From: Pseudomonadales bacterium
Lineage (GTDB): Bacteria > Pseudomonadota > Gammaproteobacteria > Pseudomonadales > Azotimanducaceae
Reading direction: 5' to 3'
NCBI GenBank assembly: GCA_024234635.1
Contig: JACKNX010000015.1
Location: 1 to 64,000, forward strand
Length of the DNA stretch: 64,000 bases
Below, one piece after another: positions 7,657-16,813 of this stretch (the stretch's first letter is position 1; every line of letters begins with the position of its first letter). The notes beneath the pieces are model-generated. The model made no database searches, was not told the origin of the DNA, and was given only the letters and a program-made list of their open reading frames with translations. A program made the position numbers and the translations under genes.

Positions 7657-9192
7657 CTACTCTTTCGCCATCCACTGGTTGTAGATCATGTGGAAGTGCC
7701 GTGGCTTGGTCTCGCCATAGTTGGCAAAAATCACTTCCTTCAACGAATGCAGTCCCTTCTGTACGTACGGAAGATTCAGCGTGTCCTGGTTGAACACCTT
7801 GCTCAGGTGACCAAGCTGGGGCGCATCCACGTAATCGTCGTCCAGATCCAGCCACTGCATCTTCGCGGCGGGCGGTCTCGGCTTGCCCGCCGGCGCCGGC
7901 CACATGAACAGGCACTCGTGGATGCACTCCTCGGGATTGTCGCCGTACGGACGGAAGCGATAGAAGATCTGGTTGAACGAACCCCAGGGGCTGATATTGG
8001 GGAACAGGCTGTAGTAGATGGGATCGAGCAGTTCCGCGTCGCTGACCTCGTCCATCATGTCACCGAGCGTTGGACGCAACGCTTCACGGCGCACGGATGC
8101 GGCTTTGGCCCGCTTGTCCGCCCAGTCACCGGTCACTACGTTTGACGGCAGTTCGTCCATTCCTTCCACCAGACGCCCGCCGACCCAGTTGCACAGATGG
8201 ATGTCCGCATGGAATTTTGCACCATCCAGATGGTTGCCGCGGTCATCGAAGTAGCCGACACGGTTGTCGGTCGTGGTTACCTTCACGCGCCCTTGGGCAA
8301 CACGTTCATAGATGTTGCCGGTGAGTTCATGCCGCTGGCGCGTGAACGGTGTGGCGTCCATGTAAGGGTGCTCCGCCAGTTCCTTCGGCACGTGCGGACT
8401 GCCCACGAGATGCGCCGACAACGCGCGGGAGAAATTGCCGAAAATGTCGTACTTGGAGTTGGCGCACCCGAGGCTTCCCAGCAACGTCGGATGCGTGGCG
8501 ATGGAGTGGTACGCCTCCGCGAATGCTTCATGCGCCACCTTCCAGTTGCAGGGTAGGCGCTTGGCAACGTGCACCGCCTTGTAACGGCGATCCATCGGTA
8601 CGTGCGTCATGTGTGCATCGATGTCGCCGAGGAAGTCTTCCAGCGGCTCGCAGTTCGGGTCCGGATTGATGAATACAAAGCCACCCCAACGGCCGACTTT
8701 CACCTGTGGCAGGGAATGACTCTTCTTCGTTACGGTGGGAAAGTCCCAGTGACAGGGCACTTCCTGCAATTCCCCCTCCAGGGACCACGCCCATCCGTGG
8801 AATGCACAGCGGAAGTTGCGGAGCGAGGTCTCATCCTGGTGGATGATCTGGCGCCCGCGGTGCAGGCAGGCATTGGGAAACGCGTGGAACTGGTCCTCGC
8901 CGCTGCGTACGACAATGTATGACAGATCGGCGATATCGTACTTGATGGCATCACCGACGTTGGGGATGTCATCCTCGTGACAGGCCATCTGCCACACGCG
9001 TTTCCACAACCGTTCCTTTTCCAGTTCATGGACTTCGCGGGAGTAGTACACCTTGGGATCGACGATCGTCGGCCCCGGTGGCAACGGATTGGTAACCCGC
9101 AGGATGTCCCGAACCGGATGCGAGTCCCTGGCCAGTACCTCGTCGTAGCTGACCCCCGCCGAACGATTCGTACCCGTGACCGTTTCAACCAT
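7657..9192 (-). CDS. Rieske non-haem iron oxygenase, large (alpha) subunit
   Basis: 511-residue ring-hydroxylating oxygenase alpha-type subunit. The Rieske cluster ligands are C109-x-H111 and C129-x2-H132. The mononuclear iron site is in AEAYHSIATHP, with His229 and His234 preceded by an acidic residue (Glu226) at the bridging position. Family members dihydroxylate, monohydroxylate or demethylate aromatic or steroid-like substrates. No beta subunit or reductase is adjacent, so it is either an alpha-only type or uses distant partners. ATG 9192 is supported by a strong GGAGGAG seven bases upstream; the longer upstream frame is low-complexity. It heads the P450-ferredoxin operon. Confidence 0.93.
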   Translation of the reverse strand: MVETVTGTNRSAGVSYDEVLARDSHPVRDILRVTNPLPPGPTIVDPKVYYSREVHELEKERLWKRVWQMACHEDDIPNVGDAIKYDIADLSYIVVRSGEDQFHAFPNACLHRGRQIIHQDETSLRNFRCAFHGWAWSLEGELQEVPCHWDFPTVTKKSHSLPQVKVGRWGGFVFINPDPNCEPLEDFLGDIDAHMTHVPMDRRYKAVHVAKRLPCNWKVAHEAFAEAYHSIATHPTLLGSLGCANSKYDIFGNFSRALSAHLVGSPHVPKELAEHPYMDATPFTRQRHELTGNIYERVAQGRVKVTTTDNRVGYFDDRGNHLDGAKFHADIHLCNWVGGRLVEGMDELPSNVVTGDWADKRAKAASVRREALRPTLGDMMDEVSDAELLDPIYYSLFPNISPWGSFNQIFYRFRPYGDNPEECIHECLFMWPAPAGKPRPPAAKMQWLDLDDDYVDAPQLGHLSKVFNQDTLNLPYVQKGLHSLKEVIFANYGETKPRHFHMIYNQWMAKE

Positions 9193-9509
9193 GGCTGACT
9201 CCTCCGCGTTCTGATTCTGGCCGGCTTGATGGTATGCACTCCGGACGTGCGCCGGGGCATTTCGACCCTTTCCGGGCGGGCGTCGTGGACATAACTCGTG
9301 GCGCCCCCCTTTTCCCCTACCTTCCGGCAGGGTGTGATGGTGAAGTCCCGGCACGCACCGGAACAGCGCTGGATATCCCGAAGATCACTACGTGATTCCC
9401 GAAGGGCGGCGTTCAGTCCCCCAGGCGTCGCGACAATTTGCCGCACCTCACCACGGCCGGGCAGCGATACGCTGCGGGTTCTCAAGGTCATCGATTCACA
9501 CCAACGCTG
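9193..9509. other. Divergent intergenic region, 317 bp
   Basis: Non-coding stretch between the Rieske gene (minus) and the CDFC protein gene (plus). It holds the Rieske ribosome site next to 9192 and a small perfect inverted repeat ATCAC-TAC-GTGAT at 9384-9396 that could be an operator. I see no RNA gene and no coding sequence here. Confidence 0.5.
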
Positions 9510-10532
9510 ATGATGAACAAACTGCTCACGACTTCCATCACCCTGCTGTTCCTGCCAGCCGCCGCAATGGGCTGCGACTTCTGTCTGCTGCAGCAGGGCA
9601 TATCTCCCCTCGACTCGCTGAAAGGCAGCGGTTTGCGCGTTTCACAGCGGTATACGCGGGTGGATGAGGTATACGAAGGCACCAACCATGTGCCAAATCC
9701 AGGCGCCCGGGAGGCGTTCTGGACCACCGATCTGAGTGGGTTCTTCTCACCTCGCGACGGCTGGCTGTTGCTGGCCAACCTGCCTGTGCGCGCTACCCGT
9801 GTGCGCGGTCATCTGCATCTGCACGACGGCGACCACGAAGACGAGGAGGCGGACGCGGACGCGCACGCAGGATCCTCGCTGGCGATCGGCGGCAATGAAT
9901 ACGAGGTACACCCGGACCGCGGCGGAGACGAGGGAATCGGTGACCTGTCGCTGCTCGCCCGCTACAACGCCTTCGAACACCACACGCTCACGCACACGAC
10001 CCTCGTGGCGCTGACACTGGGCGTCAAACTGCCTACCGGTAGTACCTCCGGTCGTACCAACGACGGTGAGTACCTGGACGCGCATACCCAACTCGGCACT
10101 GGCTCGTGGGATGTTCTTGCCGGGGCGGCCATCAACCATTCGTTCGGCCGCTGGACGTTGTCCGGTAATGCACTGGCCTCCTTCAATGGCAAAGGCGAAG
10201 CCGGCAACGTGGACCACACATTCGGGGATTCGCTGAACTACGACGCCTCCGTCCGCTACCGCCTGCTACCGGCCATGCAGGGTGGGGACGGGGTCAGCGT
10301 CTTCGCGTCGTTTGGTGTCGCCGGAGAATGGCGGGGACACGAAAAGGAAGCCGGGCAGCGGGTCCGCGACTCGGGAGGGCATACGCTATATGTCGTGCCG
10401 GCCGTGCAGATCAACGTGGGCCAGCACTGGATCGCGGAGCTCAGCTATCGAAAAGCCGTCTGGCACGATCTGCACCAGGTACAACTCGGCGAGGACTTCA
10501 AGCTCTTCGGGAGTATCAATTATCTCTTCTGA
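9510..10532 (+). CDS. Exported beta-barrel-like protein with CDFC motif
   Basis: 340 residues, function unknown. A signal peptide (MMNKLLTTSITLLFLPAAAMG) is followed at once by C22-D-F-C25, a Cys pair at the mature N-terminus. The body has alternating short strands ending in aromatic residues and closes with FKLFGSINYLF, the terminal-Phe signature of outer-membrane beta-barrels. Between residues about 110 and 140 is a loop very rich in His, Asp and Glu (HLHLHDGDHEDEEADADAH), a plausible metal-binding segment. The next gene encodes a TlpA-like thioredoxin only 28 bp away, so disulfide or metal handling at the envelope is an inference. ATG 9510 or 9513 both fit; neither has a clear ribosome site. 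Confidence 0.7.
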   Translation: MMNKLLTTSITLLFLPAAAMGCDFCLLQQGISPLDSLKGSGLRVSQRYTRVDEVYEGTNHVPNPGAREAFWTTDLSGFFSPRDGWLLLANLPVRATRVRGHLHLHDGDHEDEEADADAHAGSSLAIGGNEYEVHPDRGGDEGIGDLSLLARYNAFEHHTLTHTTLVALTLGVKLPTGSTSGRTNDGEYLDAHTQLGTGSWDVLAGAAINHSFGRWTLSGNALASFNGKGEAGNVDHTFGDSLNYDASVRYRLLPAMQGGDGVSVFASFGVAGEWRGHEKEAGQRVRDSGGHTLYVVPAVQINVGQHWIAELSYRKAVWHDLHQVQLGEDFKLFGSINYLF

Positions 10533-10560
10533 CAAACCGCCGAAAACCGCATGGCCAGGC

Positions 10561-11028
10561 ATGCTGCTCCTGCTGGCGCTCGCGTGCCCCCCGCTATCGG
10601 CGCGTACCCTGCCGCTTGACCGTCTCGATCAACCTGCCCCGCCATTGTCCCTGGGTGGCGGGCGCAGCCTCGGCGACTATCAGGGCCAGTGGGTCATGCT
10701 GCATTTCTGGGCCACCTGGTGCACACCCTGCGTGCGCGAGCTTCCGGCCCTGCAACGATTCGAAGCGCGAAGCGCCGGGACCTTCGTGCTGCTCACCGTG
10801 GCAATGGACGGTGACAACCGGGCGCTGGTGGAGGCATTCCAGCAGCAGCATGGCATCACGCTGCCCGTCGTACTGGAACAACAGGCCACGGGTCATGCGC
10901 CGTTTACCGGCTGGGGATTGCCGGCAACCTACTTCATCGCCCCGAACGGATATGTGGTGGCGCGCGCGTTGGGGCCGCGCGGATGGGACGCAGTGGAACC
11001 GACCGCCCTGGCCGGTCAACTTGAGTAG
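10561..11028 (+). CDS. TlpA/ResA-like periplasmic thioredoxin-fold protein
   Basis: 155 residues. A short signal sequence (MLLLLALACPPLSA) precedes a thioredoxin fold with the redox motif W-C54-T-P-C57 and a later cis-Pro in WGLPATYF. The TlpA/ResA family reduces disulfides outside the cytoplasm, often for cytochrome c maturation or metal-site assembly. The only in-frame ATG after the preceding stop is 10561, which leaves a rather short signal peptide. Placement directly after the CDFC-motif exported protein suggests the Cys pair of that protein is its client; this is inference. Confidence 0.85.
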   Translation: MLLLLALACPPLSARTLPLDRLDQPAPPLSLGGGRSLGDYQGQWVMLHFWATWCTPCVRELPALQRFEARSAGTFVLLTVAMDGDNRALVEAFQQQHGITLPVVLEQQATGHAPFTGWGLPATYFIAPNGYVVARALGPRGWDAVEPTALAGQLE

Positions 11029-11203
11029 TCTCCGATCGTTGCCCCTCCTGGTGGTCCGGCTCGACAGCTTCGCTGGCATCCCCAAGCTTGGCCGCGCCAA
11101 GGATGGCTGCGGCCATGCCGCTCCGCCTGTCCGGGAAACGCTGATGAACCAGCGCACCGCGACCACGCAATAAGCCTGCCGCCGCTTCCGCGAGGAACGG
11201 TTA

Positions 11204-12346
11204 CTACGGGAGATTGAACAGGCGCCTGGCATTTCCCCCAAGAACCTTGTTGCGTCGCGCTGGCGTCATCGGGGCGAGCGCCATTTCCACCTCCTGCATG
11301 GCGGACAGATGGGAATCGACATGGGGATAGTCGGAACCCCACAGGAAACGGTCTTCGCCAACCAGATCGCATTGGGCATCGATGGCGCCCTCGGAGGGAT
11401 CCATGACAAACCAGAAGTTTTCGCGGATGTATTCACTCGGCCGTCGCCTGAGCGGACTCGTGCGACCGAAACGCGCATATTTTTCGTCCAGCCGGTCCAT
11501 CAGGTAACGCACGTATCCGGCGCCGGATTCGACGATGGCAACCTTGAGCCCGGGGAAGCGGTCAAACAGGCCGTCACACACCAGGGCCGCCACCGCGGGA
11601 ATGAGCTGCATCGTGCCGCCCAGCGCGAAGGAAAACACCGTATCGGTGCGCTCCTTTTCGGGATCCCACCAGCGCGTGCCACTCAGGTTGACGACCCGAT
11701 CGAAGCGCACGATGAGGTGAACGCATACGGGCAGATCCGCCGCCACCAGGAGTTGCCACAGCGGATCGAACTGCGGGTGCGACGGACGTTTGCCACAAAC
11801 CGGTTCCGGCGCCAGGAACATGCCCTTGAAACCCAGCTTCAGACAGCGTTCCAGTTCGACACGCGCCAGGTCCACGTCGTAGAGCGGTATCTGCGCGATC
11901 GGCCAGATGCGATCCAGCGCGGATTTCGCGAAGTCCCACTGCCAGTTGTTGTAGGCTCGGGCATAGGCCATGGCGAGTTCGGGATCGTCTTCCTTGTCCC
12001 AGAGGATGCCGATGGTAGGGAACACGACGCCGGCATCCACACCCCACTGGTCCAGCAGCTGCACGCGCGCACTGGTGTCATAGGACGCTTTCGGGCAACC
12101 GTCGAGATAGGTCAACGCCGGATTGGTGAACGTTTCGACGGCATCGTGCTCAGCACCTCCAAGCGCTGCCAACCGCCCCGTGAGGATCGGTTTGCCATCC
12201 ACCATGAGCATTTCCACACCGCTATCGTCCCGGGCGATGTGGATCGCCCGCTCCCGGAAGCGGGGCTCAAGATAGTTCAGCCAGAGGTCCGGTGGTTCCA
12301 TGACGTGCGAGTCCATGTCCACCACAAATCGTCCGTCGTTCCGCAT
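11204..12346 (-). CDS. Amidohydrolase-family (COG2159-type) hydrolase or decarboxylase
   Basis: 380-residue metal-dependent hydrolase of the amidohydrolase-2 group, which includes ACMSD-like decarboxylases. N-terminal metal site: VDMDSHVMEPPDLW, where the usual H-x-H is D-x-D-x-H. A conserved mid-barrel His occurs in PVCVHLIVRF, and the C-terminal metal Asp is in LWGSDYPHVDS. Such proteins are frequent in aromatic and terpenoid degradation clusters. Start ATG 12346 has a strong GGGAGGGG ribosome site. It is transcribed alone and divergently from the EthD gene at 12527. Confidence 0.88.
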   Translation of the reverse strand: MRNDGRFVVDMDSHVMEPPDLWLNYLEPRFRERAIHIARDDSGVEMLMVDGKPILTGRLAALGGAEHDAVETFTNPALTYLDGCPKASYDTSARVQLLDQWGVDAGVVFPTIGILWDKEDDPELAMAYARAYNNWQWDFAKSALDRIWPIAQIPLYDVDLARVELERCLKLGFKGMFLAPEPVCGKRPSHPQFDPLWQLLVAADLPVCVHLIVRFDRVVNLSGTRWWDPEKERTDTVFSFALGGTMQLIPAVAALVCDGLFDRFPGLKVAIVESGAGYVRYLMDRLDEKYARFGRTSPLRRRPSEYIRENFWFVMDPSEGAIDAQCDLVGEDRFLWGSDYPHVDSHLSAMQEVEMALAPMTPARRNKVLGGNARRLFNLP

Positions 12347-12526
12347 TGCCGCCCCTCCCGGACACACGAAAGTCAGGATGCTACCCGAGTCCATGACTCA
12401 GAGGGAGGCGCCGGGTCGCGGGGATATCGCAATCGCCGGGCGTGAGCCACCGCCGACGCGCGTTGACCCGGCCGTGAACACCAGAAACAATCGTGCCCGG
12501 TATCACAGCGCAATTGAGGGAGCGGC

Positions 12527-13192
12527 GTGTACAAGACCTATCTGTTTCTGGAAGGCGAGCCGGGCTCCGAGCCATTCGGCCTGCGCGCAAGGCACGCCGC
12601 GGCAGCCGTGGGCGAGGCATTTCCCGGCCTGGTCGGCTACACACAGACGCGCAGTCAGCGCGAACAGATCGAAGACCGGGCAGTCGTACCGTTTACCGGA
12701 ATTGCCGAGCTGTGGTTCGCGCATTCACGCGACGCACTGAATGCCGCCGCGCACGCCGACTCGATCGCTCCGCTGCTGACACCTGGTACCCGCGTGGGAC
12801 CGATTGTCACCGGCCGTGCGCGCACGGTGTTGCGGCTGGCCCGTCATCATCAGGGGGGACTGGTCAAAGGCGTTTTCCCCTTTCGCCGCCAGCCACATCT
12901 TCCCGTTGGCGAATTTCAACGTTACTGGTGGCTGAACCACGGCCCGATCGCCGCCCTGACCGAACATGCCGTCTACTATCTGCAATGTCATCCATTGCCG
13001 GAAACCTACGGGCAAACGCCTCCGCCCTATGACGGCATCACTGAACTGCACTGGCCGGACACCGCGTCGGCGCGGGCGGCGATGGCCTCCCGGCAGATGC
13101 GGGAAGATCAATCGAACGACGCCAGAAATTTCGCGGAGCCGGGTAGCGTGCTGCTGTTCCTGGCCGTCGAAGAGATTGTTATGGCGCCCTGA
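12527..13192 (+). CDS. EthD-domain protein (dimeric alpha-beta barrel)
   Basis: 221 residues in two ferredoxin-like halves. The second half carries the EthD signature (GEFQRYWWLNHGPIAA). EthD proteins accompany oxygenase systems such as the P450 ether-degradation operon of Rhodococcus, though their exact activity is unsettled. The start is GTG 12527, preceded by GGGAG. It is divergent from the amidohydrolase and its 3' end faces the end of the TetR gene 20 bp away. A P450 set lies a few kb to the left but is not in the same operon, so a functional link is only possible. Confidence 0.82.
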   Translation: MYKTYLFLEGEPGSEPFGLRARHAAAAVGEAFPGLVGYTQTRSQREQIEDRAVVPFTGIAELWFAHSRDALNAAAHADSIAPLLTPGTRVGPIVTGRARTVLRLARHHQGGLVKGVFPFRRQPHLPVGEFQRYWWLNHGPIAALTEHAVYYLQCHPLPETYGQTPPPYDGITELHWPDTASARAAMASRQMREDQSNDARNFAEPGSVLLFLAVEEIVMAP

Positions 13193-13212
13193 CATCGCCG
13201 CCTGGAGGCAGG

Positions 13213-13887
13213 CTAGCCCACGGCACCAGGACGTTCAGCAGCCGCCGACCCACGCTCGAGACTGTTGAGCAATCGCTCTACGCCGAAAGCAAATCGCCGG
13301 TCCATGCCGGCGGCATCCGCGGCAGGCGAATAGCGCGCGAGGTGATCGAGCGCCGGCACCGCCGCTGACGATGACGCGCCTCGCTCAGCGACAAAGTCCG
13401 GTGTGTCCGGCGACTGTGTCTCCATGAGAACGAAGCCGAACAGAAAGGCGACCAGCAGATAGTACGCATCGGCGACCTCGTCTTCCGCAATTCCGCTGCG
13501 CGCGACAAGGCCCAGAAAATCATTTGTCACCCTGAGCGTCCGCGGACCTAGCTGCCAGCCGGAACGCCAGATCAGCCTGACCAGTGCCGGGTATTCGCAC
13601 AGCAGCCGACGAGCCTGCAGAAGAAAGTCCGCAATGCCCGCGCGCCAGTCAGGCGTATCGGCAACAACGATGGCAGCCAGCGCTTCGTCAATGACCATAC
13701 CCAGCAGATCCTGTTCGTTGCGCACGTGCCAGTACAGCGTCGAGACGCTGACGGACAGCTCCCGCGACAGCGCGCGCATCGACCACCCCTCGATGCCGTC
13801 ACGGCGGATCAGGTCGCTGGCGGCGGCAACGACATTCTCACGATTGAGCCGTACGGCGGATTGCCGCTGGCCGGACAGTTTTTTCAT
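13213..13887 (-). CDS. TetR/AcrR-family transcriptional regulator
   Basis: 224 residues. The N-terminal winged region has the TetR helix-turn-helix (MRALSRELSVSVSTLYWHVR) at about residues 38-57, followed by a helical ligand-binding domain. The wording of the HTH resembles TetR sensu stricto (YWHVRNEQDLL). ATG 13887 is chosen because the DNA-binding domain starts soon after; the frame is open upstream but low quality. It is divergent from the FMN-reductase gene, and the shared region has a large inverted repeat (13931-13972), so it probably represses both. Ligand unknown. Confidence 0.88.
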   Translation of the reverse strand: MKKLSGQRQSAVRLNRENVVAAASDLIRRDGIEGWSMRALSRELSVSVSTLYWHVRNEQDLLGMVIDEALAAIVVADTPDWRAGIADFLLQARRLLCEYPALVRLIWRSGWQLGPRTLRVTNDFLGLVARSGIAEDEVADAYYLLVAFLFGFVLMETQSPDTPDFVAERGASSSAAVPALDHLARYSPAADAAGMDRRFAFGVERLLNSLERGSAAAERPGAVG

Positions 13888-13930
13888 GTGGTGAACGCCA
13901 ATGGTGTGCGTTGGCGGGAGGTTGACAGTA

Positions 13931-13972
13931 GAACAGTGTTCGAGCAATCTGCCTCCGTCTCGAACGCTGTTC
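13931..13972. promoter_or_regulatory. Large inverted repeat, putative TetR operator
   Basis: GAACAGTGTTCGAG (13931-13944) and CTCGAACGCTGTTC (13959-13972) are inverted copies matching at 13 of 14 positions with a 14-bp spacer. Each arm is itself near-palindromic (GAACA-G-TGTTC; GAAC-GCT-GTTC). TTGACA at 13922-13927 lies just before the left arm, as a -35 element for the plus-strand gene would, although no good -10 follows. Confidence 0.7.
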
Positions 13973-14078
13973 GTGATGGCGTCTGGAAGCCTGCGGCGGA
14001 ACACGGGCGCGCATGCGTCCTTCCCATCCTGGCGCGACGATTCACTGGCCACGGCAACGGCGCACCGGAGAACGAGGC

Positions 14079-14612
14079 ATGAAACTGCTGGGTATGAGCG
14101 GCAGCCTGCGGGAGGCGTCGTCCAATACACGCCTGCTCGAGGCCGCCGCGCTGCTGGCGCCGGCGAGCGTCGCCGTCGAAATCGTGACGGTTCTGGGCGA
14201 TCTGCCGCACTTCAATCCCGATCTACCCGTGGAATCGCACGAGACGCTCAGCCGCTATATCGACAGCGTCCGGACCTGTGACGGCATTCTTGTCTCGTGT
14301 CCGGTATACGCGGGCGGTTATCCCGGTACGTTCAAGAATGCGCTGGACTGGCTCGTTGGCACCGACGCTTTCGTCGAGAAGCCGTTTGCCTTCCTGAGCA
14401 CATCGAACCGGGTTCCAGCGGTACAGACATCCCTGGCAGTTGTGCTTCAGACCATGGGCGGCATACACGTGGCGGGCGCAACCTGCCTGGTGCCGCTACT
14501 CGGTACGGACTTGACCCTGCGGGAGATTCTGGGCAATACCGGATTCACCGCCACTATTGAAGGCGCACTGAACGCCTACACCGATTATCTGCGTCACCGC
14601 GCCCGCCACTGA
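14079..14612 (+). CDS. NAD(P)H-dependent FMN reductase (flavodoxin-like fold)
   Basis: 177-residue flavoprotein of the NADPH-dependent FMN reductase family. The phosphate-binding loop is SGSLREASSNTR near the N-terminus, and the flavin-contact segment is CPVYAGGYPGTFKNALDW. Such enzymes reduce flavins, quinones or azo compounds, sometimes supplying FMNH2 to monooxygenases such as LLM proteins. Start ATG 14079 has GGAG and GAGG upstream. It is divergent from the TetR gene and probably controlled by it through the inverted repeat between them. Confidence 0.88.
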   Translation: MKLLGMSGSLREASSNTRLLEAAALLAPASVAVEIVTVLGDLPHFNPDLPVESHETLSRYIDSVRTCDGILVSCPVYAGGYPGTFKNALDWLVGTDAFVEKPFAFLSTSNRVPAVQTSLAVVLQTMGGIHVAGATCLVPLLGTDLTLREILGNTGFTATIEGALNAYTDYLRHRARH

Positions 14613-14707
14613 CCGGTTGATCCCCCATCCCTGCTCAGGCTCAATGGTCGTCAATCCGTGCGGCTACGGCACGGGCTGCGCAAATCACCGCTGAAGGGGA
14701 AATACAG

Positions 14708-15964
14708 ATGGGACTCGCCGAAGATGCAGGCATGTCGCCCACCCGGCTGGCACTGCTGGACCGGGTGATGACCGAACGCTACGTGGACTCCGGAGCCCTC
14801 CCCGGCTTCCACGCGATGATCTACCGCAACGGTGCACTGGCACACGACTCCCGGGTCGGCATGATGGATATCGAGCGCGCAACACCCCTGCGCGACGACG
14901 CCATCTTCCGCATCTACTCCATGTCCAAGCCCATCACCGCCGTGGCGCTCATGATGCTCGTTGAGGAAGGCAAGCTCGGCCTCGACGACGACGTGCACAC
15001 ACATATTCCTTCATGGAAGAAACTCGGCGTCTATGCGTCCGGCCTGCCCGGTCTGCTGTCGGACACCACCGGCCAGTTCGTCACCCAGCCGCCCGGACGG
15101 CGGATGAAAGTCATCGATCTCGTCACCCATACGTCGGGGCTCACCTACGGTTTCATGCATCGCACGAGCGTAGACGCCGCCTACCGGGCCAACAGGATTG
15201 GCGACACACAGACACCCGGCGGGCTCGACACCTTCATTGAACAGCTCGCGGCGCTGCCACTGGACTTTTCCCCCGGCGAGATGTGGAACTACTCGGTCTC
15301 CATCGACGTGATGGGCTACCTGGTGCAGACGCTGTCCGGCATGCCTTTCGGCGAGTTTCTGCGCACGCGGCTTTTCGAACCGCTCGGCATGAACGATACG
15401 GGGTTCTTCTGTCCCGAGGACAAGATCGTGCGCTTCGCCTCGTGTTATCAACCGAAACCCGGTGGTGGACTGAAACTGCAGGACGACGCCCGCAACTCCA
15501 CCTACGCCAGACCGCCGCAACTGGAGAGTGGCGGCGGCGGACTGGTGTCCACCACGCACGACTACATGCGTTTCTGCCGCATGATGCTGCACGGCGGTTC
15601 GTTGGACGGCGTGCAGATTCTGAGCCCGAAAACCGTGGCGATGTTCAGCCTCAACCTGTTACCCGACAACCGGTTGATGACGGATATGGTCCCCGCCGCC
15701 GGACTGTTCACCGAGGCGGGCTACGGCGGCATGGGTTTCTCCATCGGCTGTGGCGTAAACGTGGATCCGGCCAGGGCGCGCCTGCCCGGTACGGCAGGCG
15801 AATACTTCTGGGGCGGAGCGGCCTCCACCGCTTTCTGGATCGATCCGCTGGAGCAGCTCGCCGTGGTGTTCATGACCCAGGTCATCGGCGCGGATGCGCG
15901 GCTGACCCTGCGCCGGGACCTGCGCACGCTCGTGTACTCGGCGTTTACCAGCTCGTTTGCCTGA
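14708..15964 (+). CDS. Serine hydrolase, beta-lactamase/EstB (class C) family
   Basis: 418 residues of the class C beta-lactamase/DD-peptidase fold. The nucleophile motif is S71-M-S-K74 in RIYSMSKPITA, the second motif is a Tyr at about residue 196 (WNYSVSIDVMGY), and the third is near GGAASTAFWIDP. It lacks an obvious signal peptide, which favours an intracellular esterase (EstB-like) over a cell-wall enzyme. AAGGGG upstream of ATG 14708 is a good ribosome site. It stands alone between the FMN reductase and a VOC gene. The substrate is likely a small ester, but this cannot be proved. Confidence 0.88.
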   Translation: MGLAEDAGMSPTRLALLDRVMTERYVDSGALPGFHAMIYRNGALAHDSRVGMMDIERATPLRDDAIFRIYSMSKPITAVALMMLVEEGKLGLDDDVHTHIPSWKKLGVYASGLPGLLSDTTGQFVTQPPGRRMKVIDLVTHTSGLTYGFMHRTSVDAAYRANRIGDTQTPGGLDTFIEQLAALPLDFSPGEMWNYSVSIDVMGYLVQTLSGMPFGEFLRTRLFEPLGMNDTGFFCPEDKIVRFASCYQPKPGGGLKLQDDARNSTYARPPQLESGGGGLVSTTHDYMRFCRMMLHGGSLDGVQILSPKTVAMFSLNLLPDNRLMTDMVPAAGLFTEAGYGGMGFSIGCGVNVDPARARLPGTAGEYFWGGAASTAFWIDPLEQLAVVFMTQVIGADARLTLRRDLRTLVYSAFTSSFA

Positions 15965-16193
15965 TCGTCACCGACCGCCTGCTATCGACTGCCGGATGAC
16001 GTGGTTGGCCGCGCCATTCCCCGTATTGCGGCGCTGCCGGGCATCCATGCGGTCAGAATGGCCGCGTGGACATGGCTGCCGCTCCAGGCACCCCGGAAAC
16101 GGGATTGTCGGTTGCATTTTTCGGGTAGGCTTACCCGCGGCTGACACCGGACGTTCCGGACAGCCTTACACCCGCTCTCGAGGAGACACCGGC

Positions 16194-16592
16194 ATGAAGA
16201 TCACCCGCATCAATCACCTGGCCTACAACGTCGCCGGTGCCGGCGCGGAGGCGCGGTCGTTCTACACGCAATTCCTTGGCCTGCCCGAGGTACCGATCAG
16301 TTTTCCCGGTCGGGCGCCGGTGATGGGCTCCGATCGCGGCTTCTGGGTCGAACAGGGCGGTTTGCAGATGCACCTCATCGGTGTGGAAAAAACCGGTGAA
16401 CCCCGCGAGCCTGTAAATACCCACGTGTCCTGGTATGTCGAAGATCTGGAAGCCGCCATCGCGGAGATTCGTGCAGCAAATCTCGACATGCGCGAAATGA
16501 CCGGCGATGTGGGACACATCGTCTGGATCTCGGATCCCGCCGGCAACACCCTGGAATTTCAGCAGGACCCGCTGGTGAATCCCACCCGATAG
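16194..16592 (+). CDS. VOC-family (glyoxalase/extradiol-like) protein
   Basis: 132 residues with one vicinal-oxygen-chelate repeat pair. Candidate metal ligands are His in INHLAYNV, His in NTHVSWYV and Glu in NTLEFQQD, the usual His-His-Glu set. Small VOC proteins may be isomerases, epimerases, glutathione-dependent lyases or dioxygenases. Start ATG 16194 follows CGAGGAG. A perfect short inverted repeat CGGGTA-GGCT-TACCCG lies at 16132-16147, 46 bp upstream, and may be regulatory. Confidence 0.82.
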   Translation: MKITRINHLAYNVAGAGAEARSFYTQFLGLPEVPISFPGRAPVMGSDRGFWVEQGGLQMHLIGVEKTGEPREPVNTHVSWYVEDLEAAIAEIRAANLDMREMTGDVGHIVWISDPAGNTLEFQQDPLVNPTR

Positions 16593-16813
16593 CACCAGAT
16601 CACCCTCCCCGCAGGCCTCCACATCGCTTGCGAACCGGGAATGCACCGGAGGTGTTCGCCGTCTCTGCCGAGCATGCATTCCTGGTAGCGCGGCGGTGCC
16701 CATTGCAGGAAGTTTCCGGGAAACAACCACCGCTCCCGACACAGACTTGACGGCATGGGCCGGGGACAGCTCAAATCCCCAGGGCTGCAGAACCGTTTCG
16801 GGGCGGACAGGCG

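Noticed and set aside
9300..9420. Possible cobalamin riboswitch before the CDFC gene (AAGTCCCGG segment)
   Set aside because: The B12-box and conserved core order are not present.
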